Shown piece after piece: positions 9,177 through 21,669 of a DNA stretch of 64,000 nt. Location: the NCBI GenBank assembly GCA_963377175.1, contig CAUJNA010003316.1:1441501-1505500 (forward strand), read 5' to 3'. The translations under genes and the position numbers were made by a program. Source of the stretch: Effrenium voratum. Its lineage: Eukaryota; Sar; Dinophyceae; Suessiales; Symbiodiniaceae. Positions within the stretch are counted from its first letter, which is position 1; each line of letters opens with the position of its first letter. The notes under the pieces were generated by a model. That model saw only the letters and a program-made list of their open reading frames with translations, was not told where the DNA came from and did not search any database.

Positions 9177-12100
9177 CGTGTCAATATTCCGCCGCGGGAC
9201 CCCCCACCCCCACCCCGTCAGCTCAAACCTCCACTTAGAACACGCCTCGCCCCTTTGCAGAGACTAACGTTTAACTGGCTATTGCAAAGGGGTCGACGGA
9301 TTTACAAGGGTATCATCATTCCAGGATTTCTTAGGTGGTGCAGGGTTTCGTCCATCCGCAGTATTAAGGATCACCATGATCACCTGTTGGGCCACTGATT
9401 ATTTTCCCGGTTGATGTTTAGCGGGGACAGATAGGGAGCAAGTGACCAGAGACCAGACATGCAGCAATCAGCCTCACAGCTTTCCCTTCCAGGCGATTAC
9501 CAGGACTGCCCGGCCTGGGTCTCTGAAATACTTATTTGTAAGGTTGGTTGAAAGGGAAGCCAAATGAGCTTCGCTAAAACCCTTCTGTTCATTTTTAGTA
9601 GCTTTTGAGGCGAAGTGTACTCAAAACCCAAAGTGCTGTCTCTGTGATTATCCAAAGTGTACTATTGTACTTTGCGTACCACGCTGGTACTGAAAAGTTG
9701 CGAGTTGCGAGCTGATCCTTTCCAATTTCCACTTCGTGTACTACTGTACTGAATCGCACTTTGAGCGCTACTTCCGGACCAGAAAGGCTTCGCGTAGGCT
9801 ATCGTCTATCGTGCAAAAGTATTGCTAAGCACAGCAGCGCAAGCCTCGCGTAAGCTCTGCAACTAAACGCTTCTGCACGTAAGCTGAGCGTTGGCGAAAG
9901 CAGCTTGTTATCACAGAGCAATCTATCAGGCCTCAAATGGATCACCGAAGCCTCTGTTTTTGTTTTTTTTTTCTGGGTTGCGGGGGGAGGGGTCCCTATT
10001 TTGACATACCCAAATGGGATTGAATTACCCTTTGGTGGGCATCATTTCGGTTGGGATTCATGTCCCACAACCACTTTTCAGGTAGTTCCTTCTCGAAGTT
10101 CAAAGCCAACACGCAATGACCTCGGATTAATCCGGAGGACCCTAGTTAGAGGACCCCTTTAACATATTATATATATATAATATATTATTTCCTCAAAAGG
10201 GGAGCCACCCCGGATTTTTGTACGGTCCCCCGGAATCCGAAGATGGAATTCCTGGAGCTGGTTGGCGTAGTTAAAGACTCGCCAAAATAGGGGACCCTAA
10301 TTGAAGATGAACCAAAGGGATCCCTCATCTATTCTAGTTATTCCATAGTCTCTATAGTTTCAACTCGGGAATCGGAAAGGACTGCGGATCCGTTTTCAGC
10401 TGTCCTGCTCAGTTGGTGGTTGCTCCCGGGCGCCGTTTGGTTTCACTCCCAAAATGGTCTCCCCCCGCCCCCGATCAGGGGGGACACAAAAACAACACTT
10501 GCCTCATGGTTGTTGTGTTGCTATGGGTTTTCGGCAGAGTTCCCACGGTTCCAGAAAAGCCATCAGTCCTGACTTTCAATTAAGCCGAAACAGGGCGTTG
10601 CCGAAAAGGTTGCTGGGCAACTATGTCAGGGAGGTCAAAAATCGTTGACACTTGGCGGTTTCGCAAGTCCGAGACTGATTCAGAGCCCAAGTTGGGAACC
10701 ACGAGAAGTTTGGGTAGGTGAACATGTATTAACTTTACTTGACCTTCCAAGATGGTTGGCGGCCACAACCCCCATGCAAACGTTCACGGAAGGGTCGAGC
10801 AACGTGCATATGATTCATGCTCAAAGAGGTCTGTTAGATCTTCACGAGCGCAGGTTCATCGATTCATGGCTCAACGGTTCAACCCAATCGTTATGCGTTG
10901 CGGCCTTTGCATATACTTTCTGATGTTAGGCAGAGCTCAAACACTTTGCGCCTTTGTTACACTTGGATGTATACATGATTGTTTGGTTTAGTATTATATT
11001 GATGTACTGCCAAATTGAAACGGGCGGTGTTCCTGCGTTTCAAACAATACAACAACTCAAACAAGGGGAGTGCGTGTACTTCCGCGAGGAGTTCATGGAC
11101 CTGGGTACACTTCTCCATCTTGGCCTCTTGGTCGCACCACCAAGCGGAAAGCGCCGCGGAACGGCTTTCGGTTCGGTGTGGGGTTCAGTCGCGAGGTGAT
11201 GTCTCTGGAGCAAGCGATTGTTTAGGGTTGGGCCTCTTTTGTTTTTTCTGAACGGGTGGGTGGGGTGGGGGGAGGAGGCGGATGGTGGAGGGGGGTATGG
11301 TGGATGGTGGGAGGGGGGTATGGCGGACGAGGGGAGCGGGTATAGTCGGTGGAGGACTTGCAAAATTCCGCTTCCGTGTCACGGGGGGGTTGATATGGAC
11401 ACAATATGTACCTTTTTTGCACTTACGTGCTTAGGTGGAGTGTCGAAGCTTTTCAGGGTTGGGTCTCTGACTAGGTCCCCCAGTAGTGCCCTTTTTCCGT
11501 TTCTTTTTTGGGGGAGGGTTCCCCTACTCAAATAGACTACAGAAAAAAAGTCGGGTACCAACTTATTCTAACCTCTCTACTGGAGGACTGGAAACGCGCG
11601 CCAAGGTTACTGTGACCATGGCTGCCTCCCTCTGGCTGAGTCCACAGCGCTTGCGCGCCAGATCTTGAGAAAGATCTGCCGAGGGGTGAGGGAAGGGCAA
11701 GCGCCTAGTCCCCCCAAAAGAGGCAAGACGACCTGCGAGCACTTTAAGGAGCGTGTTGCCAGCGGCTCCCGCTTTTTCCTTATTTGTTTGGTGAAAGGTT
11801 CCCCTGAAAACTCAACCAGAAAGGATGCCCATGTCTTTTTTCCATGGTCACTGAGTATCTGGGAGCTCCTCAAAAGGCAAAGCCCCCTTTTGTTTCTGGG
11901 GGTGGGGAGGGATACGATTTGGTCAGCGGTTGTTCACCTGGCCATTCCGGTGGCAGGATGGCCGATGGGGAGATTCATAGCCACAACTCCTTAGGGCCGT
12001 ATTTAAGGCTATTCTCGGCTTACAGCTTATCTAGGCCGACGGGGTCCCGCTCGACTGAGGGGTTGCGGTGGGCGTTGGGATTTGGCAGGTCATCTAGAGG

Positions 12101-13649
12101 TTTGCTTAGGGTCGCGACACTCGAGCTCACCGAGCGCGGGTAAAGCTTTTTTGTTTTTCCCGATGGTCCAGAACCGATCCTATAATTATCTCCAGTGTTT
12201 GGAGTTGTTCGTCCTTGCGGATCGGAAGGTGCGATGTTCTTTGCTTTGCAGCCCTCAGAAACACTTTGCTTTTCCTGGCTCTTCTTGAGTGGGAACAGAG
12301 CGCTGCGAAGCACTTTCACGGACACTTCCGATGCATTCATGGCGCTGCCGATGGTTTCCAGCAGAAAGAGGGAGAACGGAAAGGCTATAAGGCTACAGTA
12401 ACCTTTTTCCAACGACCAGGGCACAGATGACACATGCCTGTGGGTCAAAGCCAAAGCCCTCAATGGTTGAACTCATGTTTGTTCCCGTTGAACACCGTCC
12501 ACACGAAACAGGTTCTCGAAAGATACCCAGACAGAAACCGCCATTTTGGGAAGGCCTTAGAGAGTGGTGCTTCTTGTTTGGACAAGCAGTATGTTGTTCT
12601 CCTCTTGTACCACTACGCACTCCACAGTGGGTGGATGCAATTGGCGGCGTTGGACCTCTAGAAGAAAGCACTGAGGACGTGACAGCGGCCCATACGTTTG
12701 TTGCCGCGCTGCGCATGTTTGCGTTTTTGAGGGTACCCCCCTTTTCTTTGTCGGGGGGGGGGTCGTGTTTTTTTTTTGGCGGGGGGTGGGGGTGGCAACA
12801 AAAGGGCAAGTAACGTCTTGTCGAGGGCAATCTTGTTGAGGGCGTTTGAACGGGAAACCTGCCATGTCCCTCCCAAAGAGACCAGTGACCAAGCCATGTG
12901 AAGCCATGTCCGCGACACTTCGAGCTCAGCTTGCCAAAGCAGGCAGACCGAGTTGCATTGTGAGGCTCAGGCTCGGTTTTTGGTAGACTTCGCGTGAACG
13001 TGTCCAGTTTTCAAGGTTGGATAGAAATATCTCGTTTCAACCAACCTTTGGGAGGATTACGGTCGCGTGAACAGGGGCCCTGAAATTTCGCAAGACCGAA
13101 GTCACCTTCCAATTTGGAAAAGAAGTGAGTTTCCACTCGGCCAGAAGGTCAAGCAACTTTTCGCAGGGAGGCCCGGATTGTCCAATCCATGGACCAAGGA
13201 TGGACATTGAAGTGCATGCTCCAAGCACCAGCCAGTGAGCCAAAAAAGTCGCCATGCTGAGCCATTTTGGCATATCCTGCGTTGGATGTTGCCTTTTGAG
13301 GTTGGGGGGGCTCCAGAAAGGGATCTCTCACAGTTGCCGAAGAGGACTACCCACATCTTCACCGGAGCTGGTTTTCCGTTGAACACCGGGTGCTGCTTGT
13401 CGTCTCGGATTCTCGAAACGGAACCAACGGGAAGCTCTTCGGAACCCGTTGGGTCGCACTTGGTCCTAGCCATAGGGCAGTTTGCTTGCGTATTGGAGAC
13501 AAAGCTTTCGACCATGCATTGGCGAAAGATGTCGGACAAAGAGCTGTGGTAACCTGAAAATGATTTGTTTGTTTTATCAAAACCGGGGTGTGGGATGAGG
13601 TGTTGTTTTCTGCCTAGAGCTGCTGTTTTTTCTCCCCATTAACTCTGAT
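9177..13649. other. Long host stretch without a recognised gene
   Basis: About 4.5 kb, mixed GC, with a short AT palindrome at 10,160-10,192 (ATATTATATATATATAATAT) and G-rich low complexity at 11,240-11,340 and 12,755-12,795. Overlapping frames on both strands (for example 12427-12813 +, 13102-13539 -) carry no domain I can name. A 12-base match to the dinoflagellate spliced leader core (AGCCATTTTGGC) sits at 13,260-13,271. A split or fast-evolving gene cannot be excluded. Confidence 0.45.
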
Positions 13650-13734
13650 TGGAAGCTCGGGGGGGGGCGGTTGAGTTGGGCGAAGCGAAGGGCTGACAGC
13701 CAGGCTGCTGTTGGGCGGGTTTAGGTTGATTGGG

Positions 13735-14245
13735 TTTTAGGGGGTTTTGGGGGGTTTGGGGGGTTTGGGGGCTTGGGGATTTAGGGTTTTAGGGGGTTTT
13801 GAGTTTTTGGGGGTTTGGGGGTTTTGGGATGTGGGTGGAGGTTTGGGGTTTTGGTGGTTTGGGGGTTTTGGTTTTTAGGGGGGTTGGGGGTTTGGGGGTT
13901 TTAGGGGGGTTTGGGGTTTTTGTTGTCTTTCTTTTTTTTAAAGCGGGTTTTGGATTTTAGGGGGTTGGGGGGTTTGTGGGTTTTAGGGGGGGGGGGGGTG
14001 TTTTTTTTTAGGGGGTTTTGGATTTTAGGGGTTGGGGTGGTTTGTGGGTTTTAGGGGGTTTGGGGGTTTGGGTTTGCGGGTTTGCGGGGGTGTGGGGGTT
14101 GTGGGTTTGGGGGGGTTTTGGGGTTTTGGGGTTTTGGGGGTTTGGGGGTTGTGGGTTTTACGAGGTTTGGGGGGTTCGTGGGTTTTAGCGGGTTTTGGGG
14201 TTTGGGGGTTTGGGGGTTTTGGGTTTTAGGGGTTTCAGGGGTTAA
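13735..14245 (+). repeat. G-run/T-run array (TTTTAGGGGG, TTTGGGGG)
   Basis: About 500 bp in which runs of 3-10 G alternate with T and TA (GGGTTTTAGGGGG, GGGGGTTTGGGGG). Strongly strand-asymmetric, with many possible G-quadruplexes. Its only long frames are Gly/Trp/Phe or Pro/Lys low complexity. Confidence 0.9.
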
Positions 14246-14596
14246 GATTGGGATTGTACCGTTGCCCCAAACCACCAATCCTAGCCCACAACTTGCGCAA
14301 CTACACCCTGAAGCAGGAACACCTAACACAAATCAGCTCCAAGCCAACCCAAACTACCCAAAGTCGCGCCCAATCCTTCGCTTCGCCTAAATCAACTCCA
14401 AACCATTCCAAGACTGACCCTCATGAATATGTAATCCAGCCTACCCCCCCCAGCTTAAACCAGCCCCAGCAACTCCCAACTGCCACCCAATCAGAGCAAT
14501 AGAGGTAGACAACTCCAGATCCAAGTGAGGCTGGTGATGCTGGGGATGTTGCCAGCCCTGCGCAGAACCAGCCAAAAACAGACACTTTTACCCCAC

Positions 14597-14638
14597 GGTG
14601 TGTGTGTGTGTGTGCGCGCGTGTGTATCTGTGGAGTGT

Positions 14639-14722
<84 letters not shown>

Positions 14723-14735
14723 TGTGTGAGTGTGT
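14597..14735 (+). repeat. TG dinucleotide microsatellite
   Basis: An almost pure (TG)n run at 14,640-14,720 with flanking TG-rich variants. It ends about 440 bp before the first Mei2-like ORF. Confidence 0.95.
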
Positions 14736-15176
14736 TGTGAGTGTACCCTTGTTGGATGGTTTTGAAGGCCGGCTATAGACAAACTCAGCTTTCGCCATGC
14801 ATGGATTACAAGAGATTGGGTACTGCAAACATATGTCAGCTTCCCCTTATTTGGTGTTCCAGTGGTTCAAGTGTCCACCCAATGTGCAAGCTCCAAGCAC
14901 AACAGCCTGCCAAAGACGCCCCCCTGCATTTGTGCTTTAACCTTGTGATTTGCCCTACAGGGGATGCCTTGTGATCTCACTGGAAATCTTTCTGCCACCC
15001 GGGGTGTTTGAAGGGATGGCATTGAGGGTCCCAGGGCAGTTCCAATTCAAGGCCCCACCATTGTTCAAGAATGTCAAAGCGGCAAGTTTGAGAGCGCTGG
15101 CTTGAAATTCTCTGACTGCCAGCGCCATTTTCCTCTGGGACTAGCCTGAGCTGACAGAAAAGCGGCAATATTGATC

Positions 15177-15704
15177 ATGTCCTCCAGCAACTGGGATGAG
15201 GCCTTGCCGCCATCGTGCCAATGTCTCATGTTCAAGCTTGGCCGCAAAATGACGCAGCAAGAGTTCCTTGTGCGTTTCAATGTGTTGTATGGGTATGACC
15301 TCTCCGAGTATTGCCCCTACAACTTCGTTCACCTCCCTTGGTCCACGCTGGCAATCGTAAACTTTGTGAACGGGCAGGCGTGTGCAGACTGCTGGGTTCG
15401 GACCAAGAAGCTCATCGTGACGGGAGAGATGAAGGGCGTACAACCAGCCGCCCACCACGGGCTGGAGAGCAATTTGGTGGACTACCTCTCCCGAGCCAAA
15501 GGGATCTCCAGGTTGCCCCCCCTTGTGTTTGACCGGGGAATTTGCATGTCCTTGGCTCAAGCATGCCGCATGCTTGGGATAGGCTTGCGCACCAAGAAAC
15601 CCAACTTAGTTCAGATTCACTTGGACCTTCATTCAATGTCTCAGACTGCGGCTTGGCACTACCTGAAGCAGATGCCAGGCACGCAGATTCTGATAGACCT
15701 TTGA
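15177..15704 (+). CDS. Small RRM protein, Mei2-like, array copy 1 (subfamily A)
   Basis: The 175-residue ORF is read from ATG 15177 (MSSSNWDEALPP), the start shared by all copies; an in-frame TGA lies ten codons upstream. Residues 15-105 fit one RRM of the Mei2 C-terminal type. Strand 1 is LMFKLGR, followed by helix MTQQEFLVRF (Mei2 proteins have an RN.P..YTQ..L pattern here). Then come YNFVHLP, the RNP1-like strand LAIVNFVN (compare AFVNF), helix ACADCWVRTKKL, and HHGLESNLVDYLSRAKG ending PPLVF. The tail continues to MPGTQILIDL. Such domains bind RNA, probably in the nucleus or cytosol. The known family is inferred from this pattern only. CTGACAG just upstream could be a branch point and 3' splice site, so this may be the last exon of a longer gene. 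Confidence 0.6.
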   Translation: MSSSNWDEALPPSCQCLMFKLGRKMTQQEFLVRFNVLYGYDLSEYCPYNFVHLPWSTLAIVNFVNGQACADCWVRTKKLIVTGEMKGVQPAAHHGLESNLVDYLSRAKGISRLPPLVFDRGICMSLAQACRMLGIGLRTKKPNLVQIHLDLHSMSQTAAWHYLKQMPGTQILIDL

Positions 15705-17049
15705 GCCGGCCAGTGAGTTGGAACTTTTGCTAAACCCAGCCCAAACTCGGGGGCAAAGTCCCAACCCTTCAGAGAAAATAGATGCAAACATCAGCTCGCT
15801 TCTTTGGCAGCAGCCGTTCTGCGTAAGGCTTGGTCAACTATCAGGCTAGCGCGCTATGGATGTTGCCCCCCAGAAAGCTGCTCCAGGAAAAGCCTGGCTT
15901 GCAATGTCAAGTATAACAAGCGAATTATCCTTTTTCCCAAACCAGCGGGCTTCTTTGGGGTGGCTTCACTGAAGTTGTTCCCGCCAAGCCACCAGAGGGC
16001 TTGGTTTCTTCCAACCAGGTCGCCCCGACCATAAGTGCGAACTGGAAAGGCCGAGCAAGCCAGTCTGAGAAGTCATCCAAGATGTTGCAAGTTGGGCAAT
16101 TTGTTTACTCACAAATACGCTTCGATGGCAAGCGCATGTTGGTGAAACTGGACTCAGTGTGATTCTGGCTGGCATCGGTTGTCTCTAAGGAGTGTTTCTC
16201 TGGGCACACATCGCAACGGGATCTTTTGTTAGGGTGAGTCCAGTTTTAGAAGCGGCCTGCGTTGTTCGAAGTCATTCCTGGTGGCGCTGATTTCGGACAA
16301 GCATCCGGGACCCGGTAGCAAGCAGCAAGGCGTTGTTGCTTCCCCCGCCTTGTGCGTCACACCGCCAACGGAAGCTGATCGGGAAGGGGTGAGAAAACTA
16401 GTTTTGTTTGGTGAACTTCCGTAATTTCCATGGTTGTTGAAACCGGGTACTTAGTTCGCCAATCGGGCTTGATCGGTGTCCCGAGTCAACAGACTGCGAC
16501 TTGCGCAACAGATTTCAGAGTTCAGAGAGACTCCCCCTCTTCGTGCTTGCTTGGGGTCAATCAGTGCAGCAACACCAAGACTAGCTATTGAATGTGAGTT
16601 TGTTTACAAACAAGCACGGCGCTTCGGAGTCGCTTATTGAAGCAAACTCTTGGACAGCCATCGCGGCATCCCATGATTCAGCCGGGCGGGCGATTTGATT
16701 GATATTCACCTTCCACCGGCTGGCCGATTCAGGATGCGAGACCGAGAAACGCCGAGCGAAGCTCGGAATGAAATTTGGCCCGATTCAGCGTGCATTTCCG
16801 GACGACTTGGTCCGTCTGTGCAGTGGAGCAAATGTACAGTCTGCCAAATTCATCCCGACAGAGATCTTTGGGGTCTTCTTTTTTTGGCGACATGGATTGT
16901 CGATTGATTGGAAGGACGCCTTGTGCAGTGCGATATTGTTCATTTGCTTGGAAATGCAGCACTCCATTTTGGGGGTGTGTCGCTAGGGTGCAACATACTT
17001 GGGGGGTTCAAGCAAAGGTGTCGAGCCTTCGCGTCAGTCCACAAAGGGC

Positions 17050-17156
17050 GCCCAACTTCCATCAGATTCACGTAGACCTTCCTTCGTTCGGTGTCTCAGA
17101 CTGCGGTTTGGCACTACCTCGGGCAGATGCCGGGCACGCAGGCTTTGATTGACCTT
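17050..17156 (+). pseudogene. Mei2-like ORF 3'-end remnant
   Basis: Matches the last 35 or so codons of the Mei2-like ORFs (CTTCCATCAGATTCAC ... VWHYLGQMPGTQ ... stop region) but lacks everything upstream. It carries the Gly of subfamily B (HYLGQ), not the Lys of the full ORF in the same unit (HYLKQ). The 3' flank follows it a second time. Confidence 0.75.
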
Positions 17157-17875
17157 TTGGCCGACCAGTGGGTTGGAACTTCTCGCTATACCCAGCCCTG
17201 GCTGGGGGGCCAAGTCCAACCCTTCAAACCGCAGCTTGCGGTTTGCTTTTTTCGGCAGCAGCCTGTTCTGCACAAGGCTGGTTCACATGGCAAGCTTCAG
17301 GAAAAGCCTGGCTTGCAACGTCAACAAGTGTAACAAGTGGATCGATCCCTTTTCCAAACCAGCAGTCCTCTTTTGCGTGGCTTCTTGTTCCCACCAAGCC
17401 GGCAGAGAGCTTGGTTTCCAACCAGGTCGACCATAAGTGTGAACTGGAAAGGCCGAGCAAGCGCAGTCTGAGAAATCATCCAAGATGTTGCAAGTTGTGT
17501 GCAGCGTGCTTATGCACAACAGCGCTCGGATGGTTTTTTTGCAGTTGACTGGACTCGCAATGTGTCTGTGGCATTGTTTTTCTCTGAGGAGTGTTGCTCC
17601 GAACAGATTTGTCACGCACGCATCGCGACGTTTTTGTTTGGCAGGTTGAGTCCAGTTCTATTAGCGGCCTGGGTTGTCCAAAGTCATTCCTGGTGCTTTC
17701 CCTTGCCTACTGCGGAGTACGGAAAGGCATCCGAAACCCCATTTTGAACAAACCCGTGCAAGTTCTTTTGCAGGTTGCCAAGGTGCTGCTGTCATGTGGC
17801 AAGCGCCTGGAGGAGAGAATAGTCTCTGAAACTTGTCATGAATAAAATGTAATCAGATGAGCATTGCTTCAGTCA

Positions 17876-20235
17876 AAGCTGCAGCCAAACAGGACGCAGG
17901 ATGCGCCGTTGTGCAAACATACTGGCGATGCATCTTTAGCCAGAACCATCCAATCTAGCCACATCTAGCCAGTGGCTTAGCCTATTGTTTTGGGGACGAG
18001 CAAATGAGCAGAGGTGATCTATTCATCTGGTCTTCGGGGTGTGTGTCGCTCGTGGTGCCTTTCGGTGTGGCAAGCCATCGCCTCGAGGCCCAGGAGATGT
18101 GCATTGAAGAGCGGTGAAGCCACGGCCAACCTGCCGCCAAAGCCCATAGGTGACTTCCGGGCTGCGCGTCAAGACTTGGCCTTGGGCTGCTGGCGGCCCG
18201 CCACGCCAGCCATTTTGGCCTCAAGCTCGAGCGCTAAAACGGAAAGTGCAAGGTAGTGGATCCGTGCAGGTGAGTCCTTAAACGGTTGCCTGGCGCAGCA
18301 GCATCGCCAGACCAGGCCAGCTTAGATAGGTGGACCTCATGGATGCAGATGGGCTTGTATGGATGATGGTTTCAGACGATGTGTGTGTGTGTGTGCTGCT
18401 GGGTGACCCGACCTTGACTTCACATGCTATGGCAGTCATTTCCGCAACTTCCTCCGTTCCGATGTCAATCCGCCGAGCCAGGTTTTGACTTGGCGCTATG
18501 TTTTTTCAGAATGGTTCTGCGCCGACCTTCCGGCCTGCGTTGTGTTGGTAGCTGAAAATGGTTGGCTGCAAGGCCTGCTTTTTGTAGTGCAAAAAGCGTT
18601 GGGCTTTATAGAGGCAATGCCCCTCGCGCTCTTGAAATGCACATGGCCGCCTTGGGTTGTGCCAACCTGAGTCTCTTCACACCTGACGGCATGTCTCACT
18701 TCACCTGTAGGTTCTAGTGCCCTAGCGGAGTCGCATCTATAAGGAGAGCAAACGGGAGGTTTCCATGCACCAACAAAGAGCTCCCGCAGAGTCTCTTACA
18801 AGCATCGCATGAACATTTGGGATACACACATGAGAACTTTTAGTACCGGATGCCAGTTCAAAGCAGGAGGCGCGGATTTCTTCAATAGGCCAAAATCACC
18901 CTGCTCGACTGCCCCTCGCGACACGTCTGCTTTGTGTGAACCATTACATGTTGCACCCCAGAAAACCTGTTTTTTCCGGACCGCTCACCCAAGCGCACGC
19001 GTCGCAGCAGGAGGTCTTTGAGCTGGCCCCATTGATGCCCTCCCGGATTTTTCCGGGAGACCGTGGGCCACACCTTCGGGGGAAGCTGATCGAGTAGGTG
19101 TGGGAAGACCAGATTCCTTTTGAGACCAAGAAGCGTCGAGCAAAGTTCGCGCTGGAATGCAGAGCTCACAGCGCCCGACAATCTTCGGCCTCTTTGTGCG
19201 ACAGCAATGTGGTGTGCGAAAAGCTCAGTTTGTACTTCACCAAGTTTCAGTTTTCATTTGACAATGTTGCCTATGCGGCTGATGCGCTCAATTCATGCCA
19301 TATCTTGCCCTTTGGAAAATCCATGTCCTTTGTGCACCCCTGTATAACTCTGGAGTTCGGAGAAATGATTGCTTGAGCACGAAGACTGAGTCAAACAAGG
19401 GCCCTTTGAGACTTAGTTGAAATCTGTACACAGGCAGCGGAATGCGCCTTTGCGGCACTTGTTGTTGCCAATCCAATTAGGAAGAGATGAGAGAGGGAAC
19501 GCCACAGGAAGAAAATCTCAGCTGAGCTTTGGCTCTAAGATTTTGAGGGTTACACGGCCTGACAGATTTCCCGGGGGCTGCTTCCGAGATGCTCACCCGT
19601 GAAGTTTCTCCACGTAGCAGGAAAGGGGAAACTCAATCTGAGAAGAATGGCTTTAGGCTGCCATGTGTTGTTTCCCCTCCCCTCTCCCGACCCCCTGCGA
19701 CGATTTTGCAGGCCTGGACCCTAACAAAACAATACTAGCCTAAATAAGCAAGTTGCAAAATAGCGCTGTCAACCTCCCCTGAAACAAAAGGCAAAATCGA
19801 CCTCATGTGTCCACCATTTGCGTGTTGGGGGCAAGCTTGGTCTGCGCAGGGCGTGCCCCTTTGACACGTGCTCTACAAGGCGTGGGCTGAGGCGTTAAGG
19901 CGTTAAGGCGTTGGGGCGATGGCAAGGCTTGAGCATGCTTGGCGTATGAGCTTGAATCCCATGGTGTTTTCGGGGGTCTCCTCCATTTTGTTGGAAGGGT
20001 AGACCAAATATGGGCCAGATGGAATTTCCAAGGCATAACCAACCACTGCTCAGGGTGCCTATTTCTGGGAGATTCCGAAATGTGGTTTCTCTTCCTTACC
20101 TGAAAAGGATACCCAGCCAACAGCACACGGACACACACACACACATGTTGTTTCTGCAAGCGTCTTTGCTCCTTCTGGCGGCTTGGTACACTAACCTGCG
20201 GGAGCTCAGCCTGAAGCCTTCCGCCATCCTTCCCC
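17876..20235 (+). other. Unit 1 downstream modules, no further gene recognised
   Basis: Contains the TTCTGCGCCGACCT (18.5 kb), GGATGCCAGTTCAAAGC (18.85 kb), GAAATCTGTACACA (19.42 kb), GCAGGCCTGGACCCTAAC (19.71 kb) and CTTTGACACGTGCTC (19.86 kb) modules. Open frames here are not shared between units in a consistent frame, so no CDS is called. Confidence 0.6.
18208..18225 (+). other. Possible relict of the dinoflagellate spliced leader
   Basis: AGCCATTTTGGC-C-TCAAG. The dinoflagellate spliced leader ends AGCCATTTTGGCTCAAG, so this is a match with one extra C. Relict leaders mark genes that passed through mRNA. No ORF directly downstream is convincing. Confidence 0.3.
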
Positions 20236-20299
20236 AATTGGCAGACGGCAGATGCGCTTGGTCAGGGTTGCCGTGGTCGTTGCGGGGAATCCATGAAAC

Positions 20300-20595
20300 A
20301 AAAAGCGAAAAGGGTAACGATGTGTCATTGAAACGTTTGGAGGATACATGTGGCTAAATATCCATCTAAAATGATCTGACTTCAACTTCCCTGACAGAAG
20401 CAGCAGGCACAGGTTTTGAGGAGCGTTTGGGATTGAGCAGCTGGTGTTTATTCCATGCTTTTGGATGCCTCCGATTGCAAACGTTTCCTGAAGCCAAGCA
20501 AACGAAACAACAACAAAGCAAGAGCAGCACCCACCTCTCAAGCACAACAAACCATGGCACAAATCCGGCTACGCAGAAACACACAGTTCAGATTC
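20300..20595 (-). repeat. Mobile module P, inverted copy
   Basis: Reverse complement of sequences at 37,150-37,390 and 48,541-48,745 (landmark GTAGCCGGATTTGTGCCATG). Compared with unit 2 (31.55-31.65 kb), unit 1 has about 400 bp extra here, between the CTCAGCCTG and CAGTCTCC landmarks. Confidence 0.7.
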
Positions 20596-21141
20596 CCCAT
20601 ATGAGACATGCCGATAACCCAAGACACTCTCACTCCCAGTCTCCCCAAATGGGATTTAGGACCATTGGTCCACGGGTCAACAGGGTGCTCAAAGTGAACA
20701 GCGTGCTTGAAGTGACAACATCCTGCACCAGTCGGGATGGATGAAGCTTCGTGAACATGTGCGCCAAACCTGATAGACAACACGGGACGTCCGAGAGTCA
20801 GATGAATACACCCCAGAAACTGATTCATATGGGCAAGTGGGATCAACAGGGCCAAGGATTTTGTCTTGCGACTTTGCAATTTGCGCTACAGGCGCCGAAG
20901 TGTGTGGAAACCTTTCTGCCAGCCCATTCCCCAAACACAGCAACCATCACCCCCCCCCCCTTGTCAAAGACATCGCTTGGCGAGAAAGATTATTTTCAAC
21001 CGAAGTTGAAGGGATTCACACACGTGTGCAGGAGTTTCAAGGAGGCAATTGAGAGCACTGGCTTGAAAGTGTCTGACTGCCAGCGCCGTTTGTTTCCTCG
21101 TGGGACTAGCCTGAGCTGACAGAAAAGCGGCAATATCGATC

Positions 21142-21669
21142 ATGTCCTCCAGCAACTGGGATGAGGCCTTGCCGCCTTCGTGCACATCTCTCATGTTCAA
21201 GCTTGGCCGTAAAATGACGCAGCAAGAGTTCCTTGAACAGTTCAATGCGTTGTATGGGTATGACCTCTCCAAATATTGCCCATACAACTACGTTCACCTC
21301 CCTTGGTCCTCGCTGGCAATCGTTAACTTCGTGAACGGGCAGGCGTGTGCAGACTGCTGGGTTCGGACCAAGAAGCTCATGGTGACGGGAGAGATGAAGG
21401 GCGTACAACCAGCCGCCCACCACGGGCTGGAGAGCAATTTGGTGGACTACCTCTCCCGAGCCAAAGGGATCTCCAGGTTGCCCCCCCTTGTGTTTGACCG
21501 GGGAATCTGCATGTCCTTGGCTCAAGCATGCCGCATGCTTGGGATAGGCTTGCGCACCAAGAAACCCAACTTAGCTCAGATTCACTTGGACCTTCATTTA
21601 ATGTCTCAGACTGCGGCTTGGCACTACCTGAAGCAGATGCCAGGCACGCAGATTCTGATAGACCTTTGA
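21142..21669 (+). CDS. Small RRM protein, Mei2-like, array copy 2 (subfamily A)
   Basis: 175 residues, start ATG 21142, full length with no break. About a dozen residue changes from copy 1, for instance TSL for QCL before strand 1, EQF for VRF in helix 1, YNYVHLP and SSLAIVNF. The RRM core pattern is kept. It lies at the same place in the second long duplicated block, so the two ORFs duplicated together with their flanks. Confidence 0.6.
   Translation: MSSSNWDEALPPSCTSLMFKLGRKMTQQEFLEQFNALYGYDLSKYCPYNYVHLPWSSLAIVNFVNGQACADCWVRTKKLMVTGEMKGVQPAAHHGLESNLVDYLSRAKGISRLPPLVFDRGICMSLAQACRMLGIGLRTKKPNLAQIHLDLHLMSQTAAWHYLKQMPGTQILIDL

Larger units (their letters stand above)
15085..17875 (+). repeat. 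Segmental duplication, left copy (partner 21,046-23,765)
   Basis: About 2.8 kb covering the 5' block, ORF copy 1, 3' flank, the GAAGCTGATCGGGAAGG and GAGCGAAGCTCGG modules, an ORF remnant and a second 3' flank. By eye it is nearly identical to the partner, with scattered substitutions and small indels, so this is a recent event. Confidence 0.85.

Noticed and set aside
12427..13539. Overlapping frames of 105-147 codons on both strands
   Set aside because: No domain, both strands open in the same place, and no copy elsewhere in the window to test conservation.
14421..14828. His-Thr and Val-Cys repeat frames
   Set aside because: They are the TG dinucleotide array in two strands.
16695..17152. 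Frames in the GAGCGAAGCTCGG module as a second arrayed gene
   Set aside because: Seven versions of the module differ by indels that are not multiples of three, and stops fall in different places.
20751..21119. 122-codon + frame just upstream of RRM copy 2
   Set aside because: Homologous positions in units 3-5 are open in different frames with different peptides, so the nucleotide block and not the frame is conserved.
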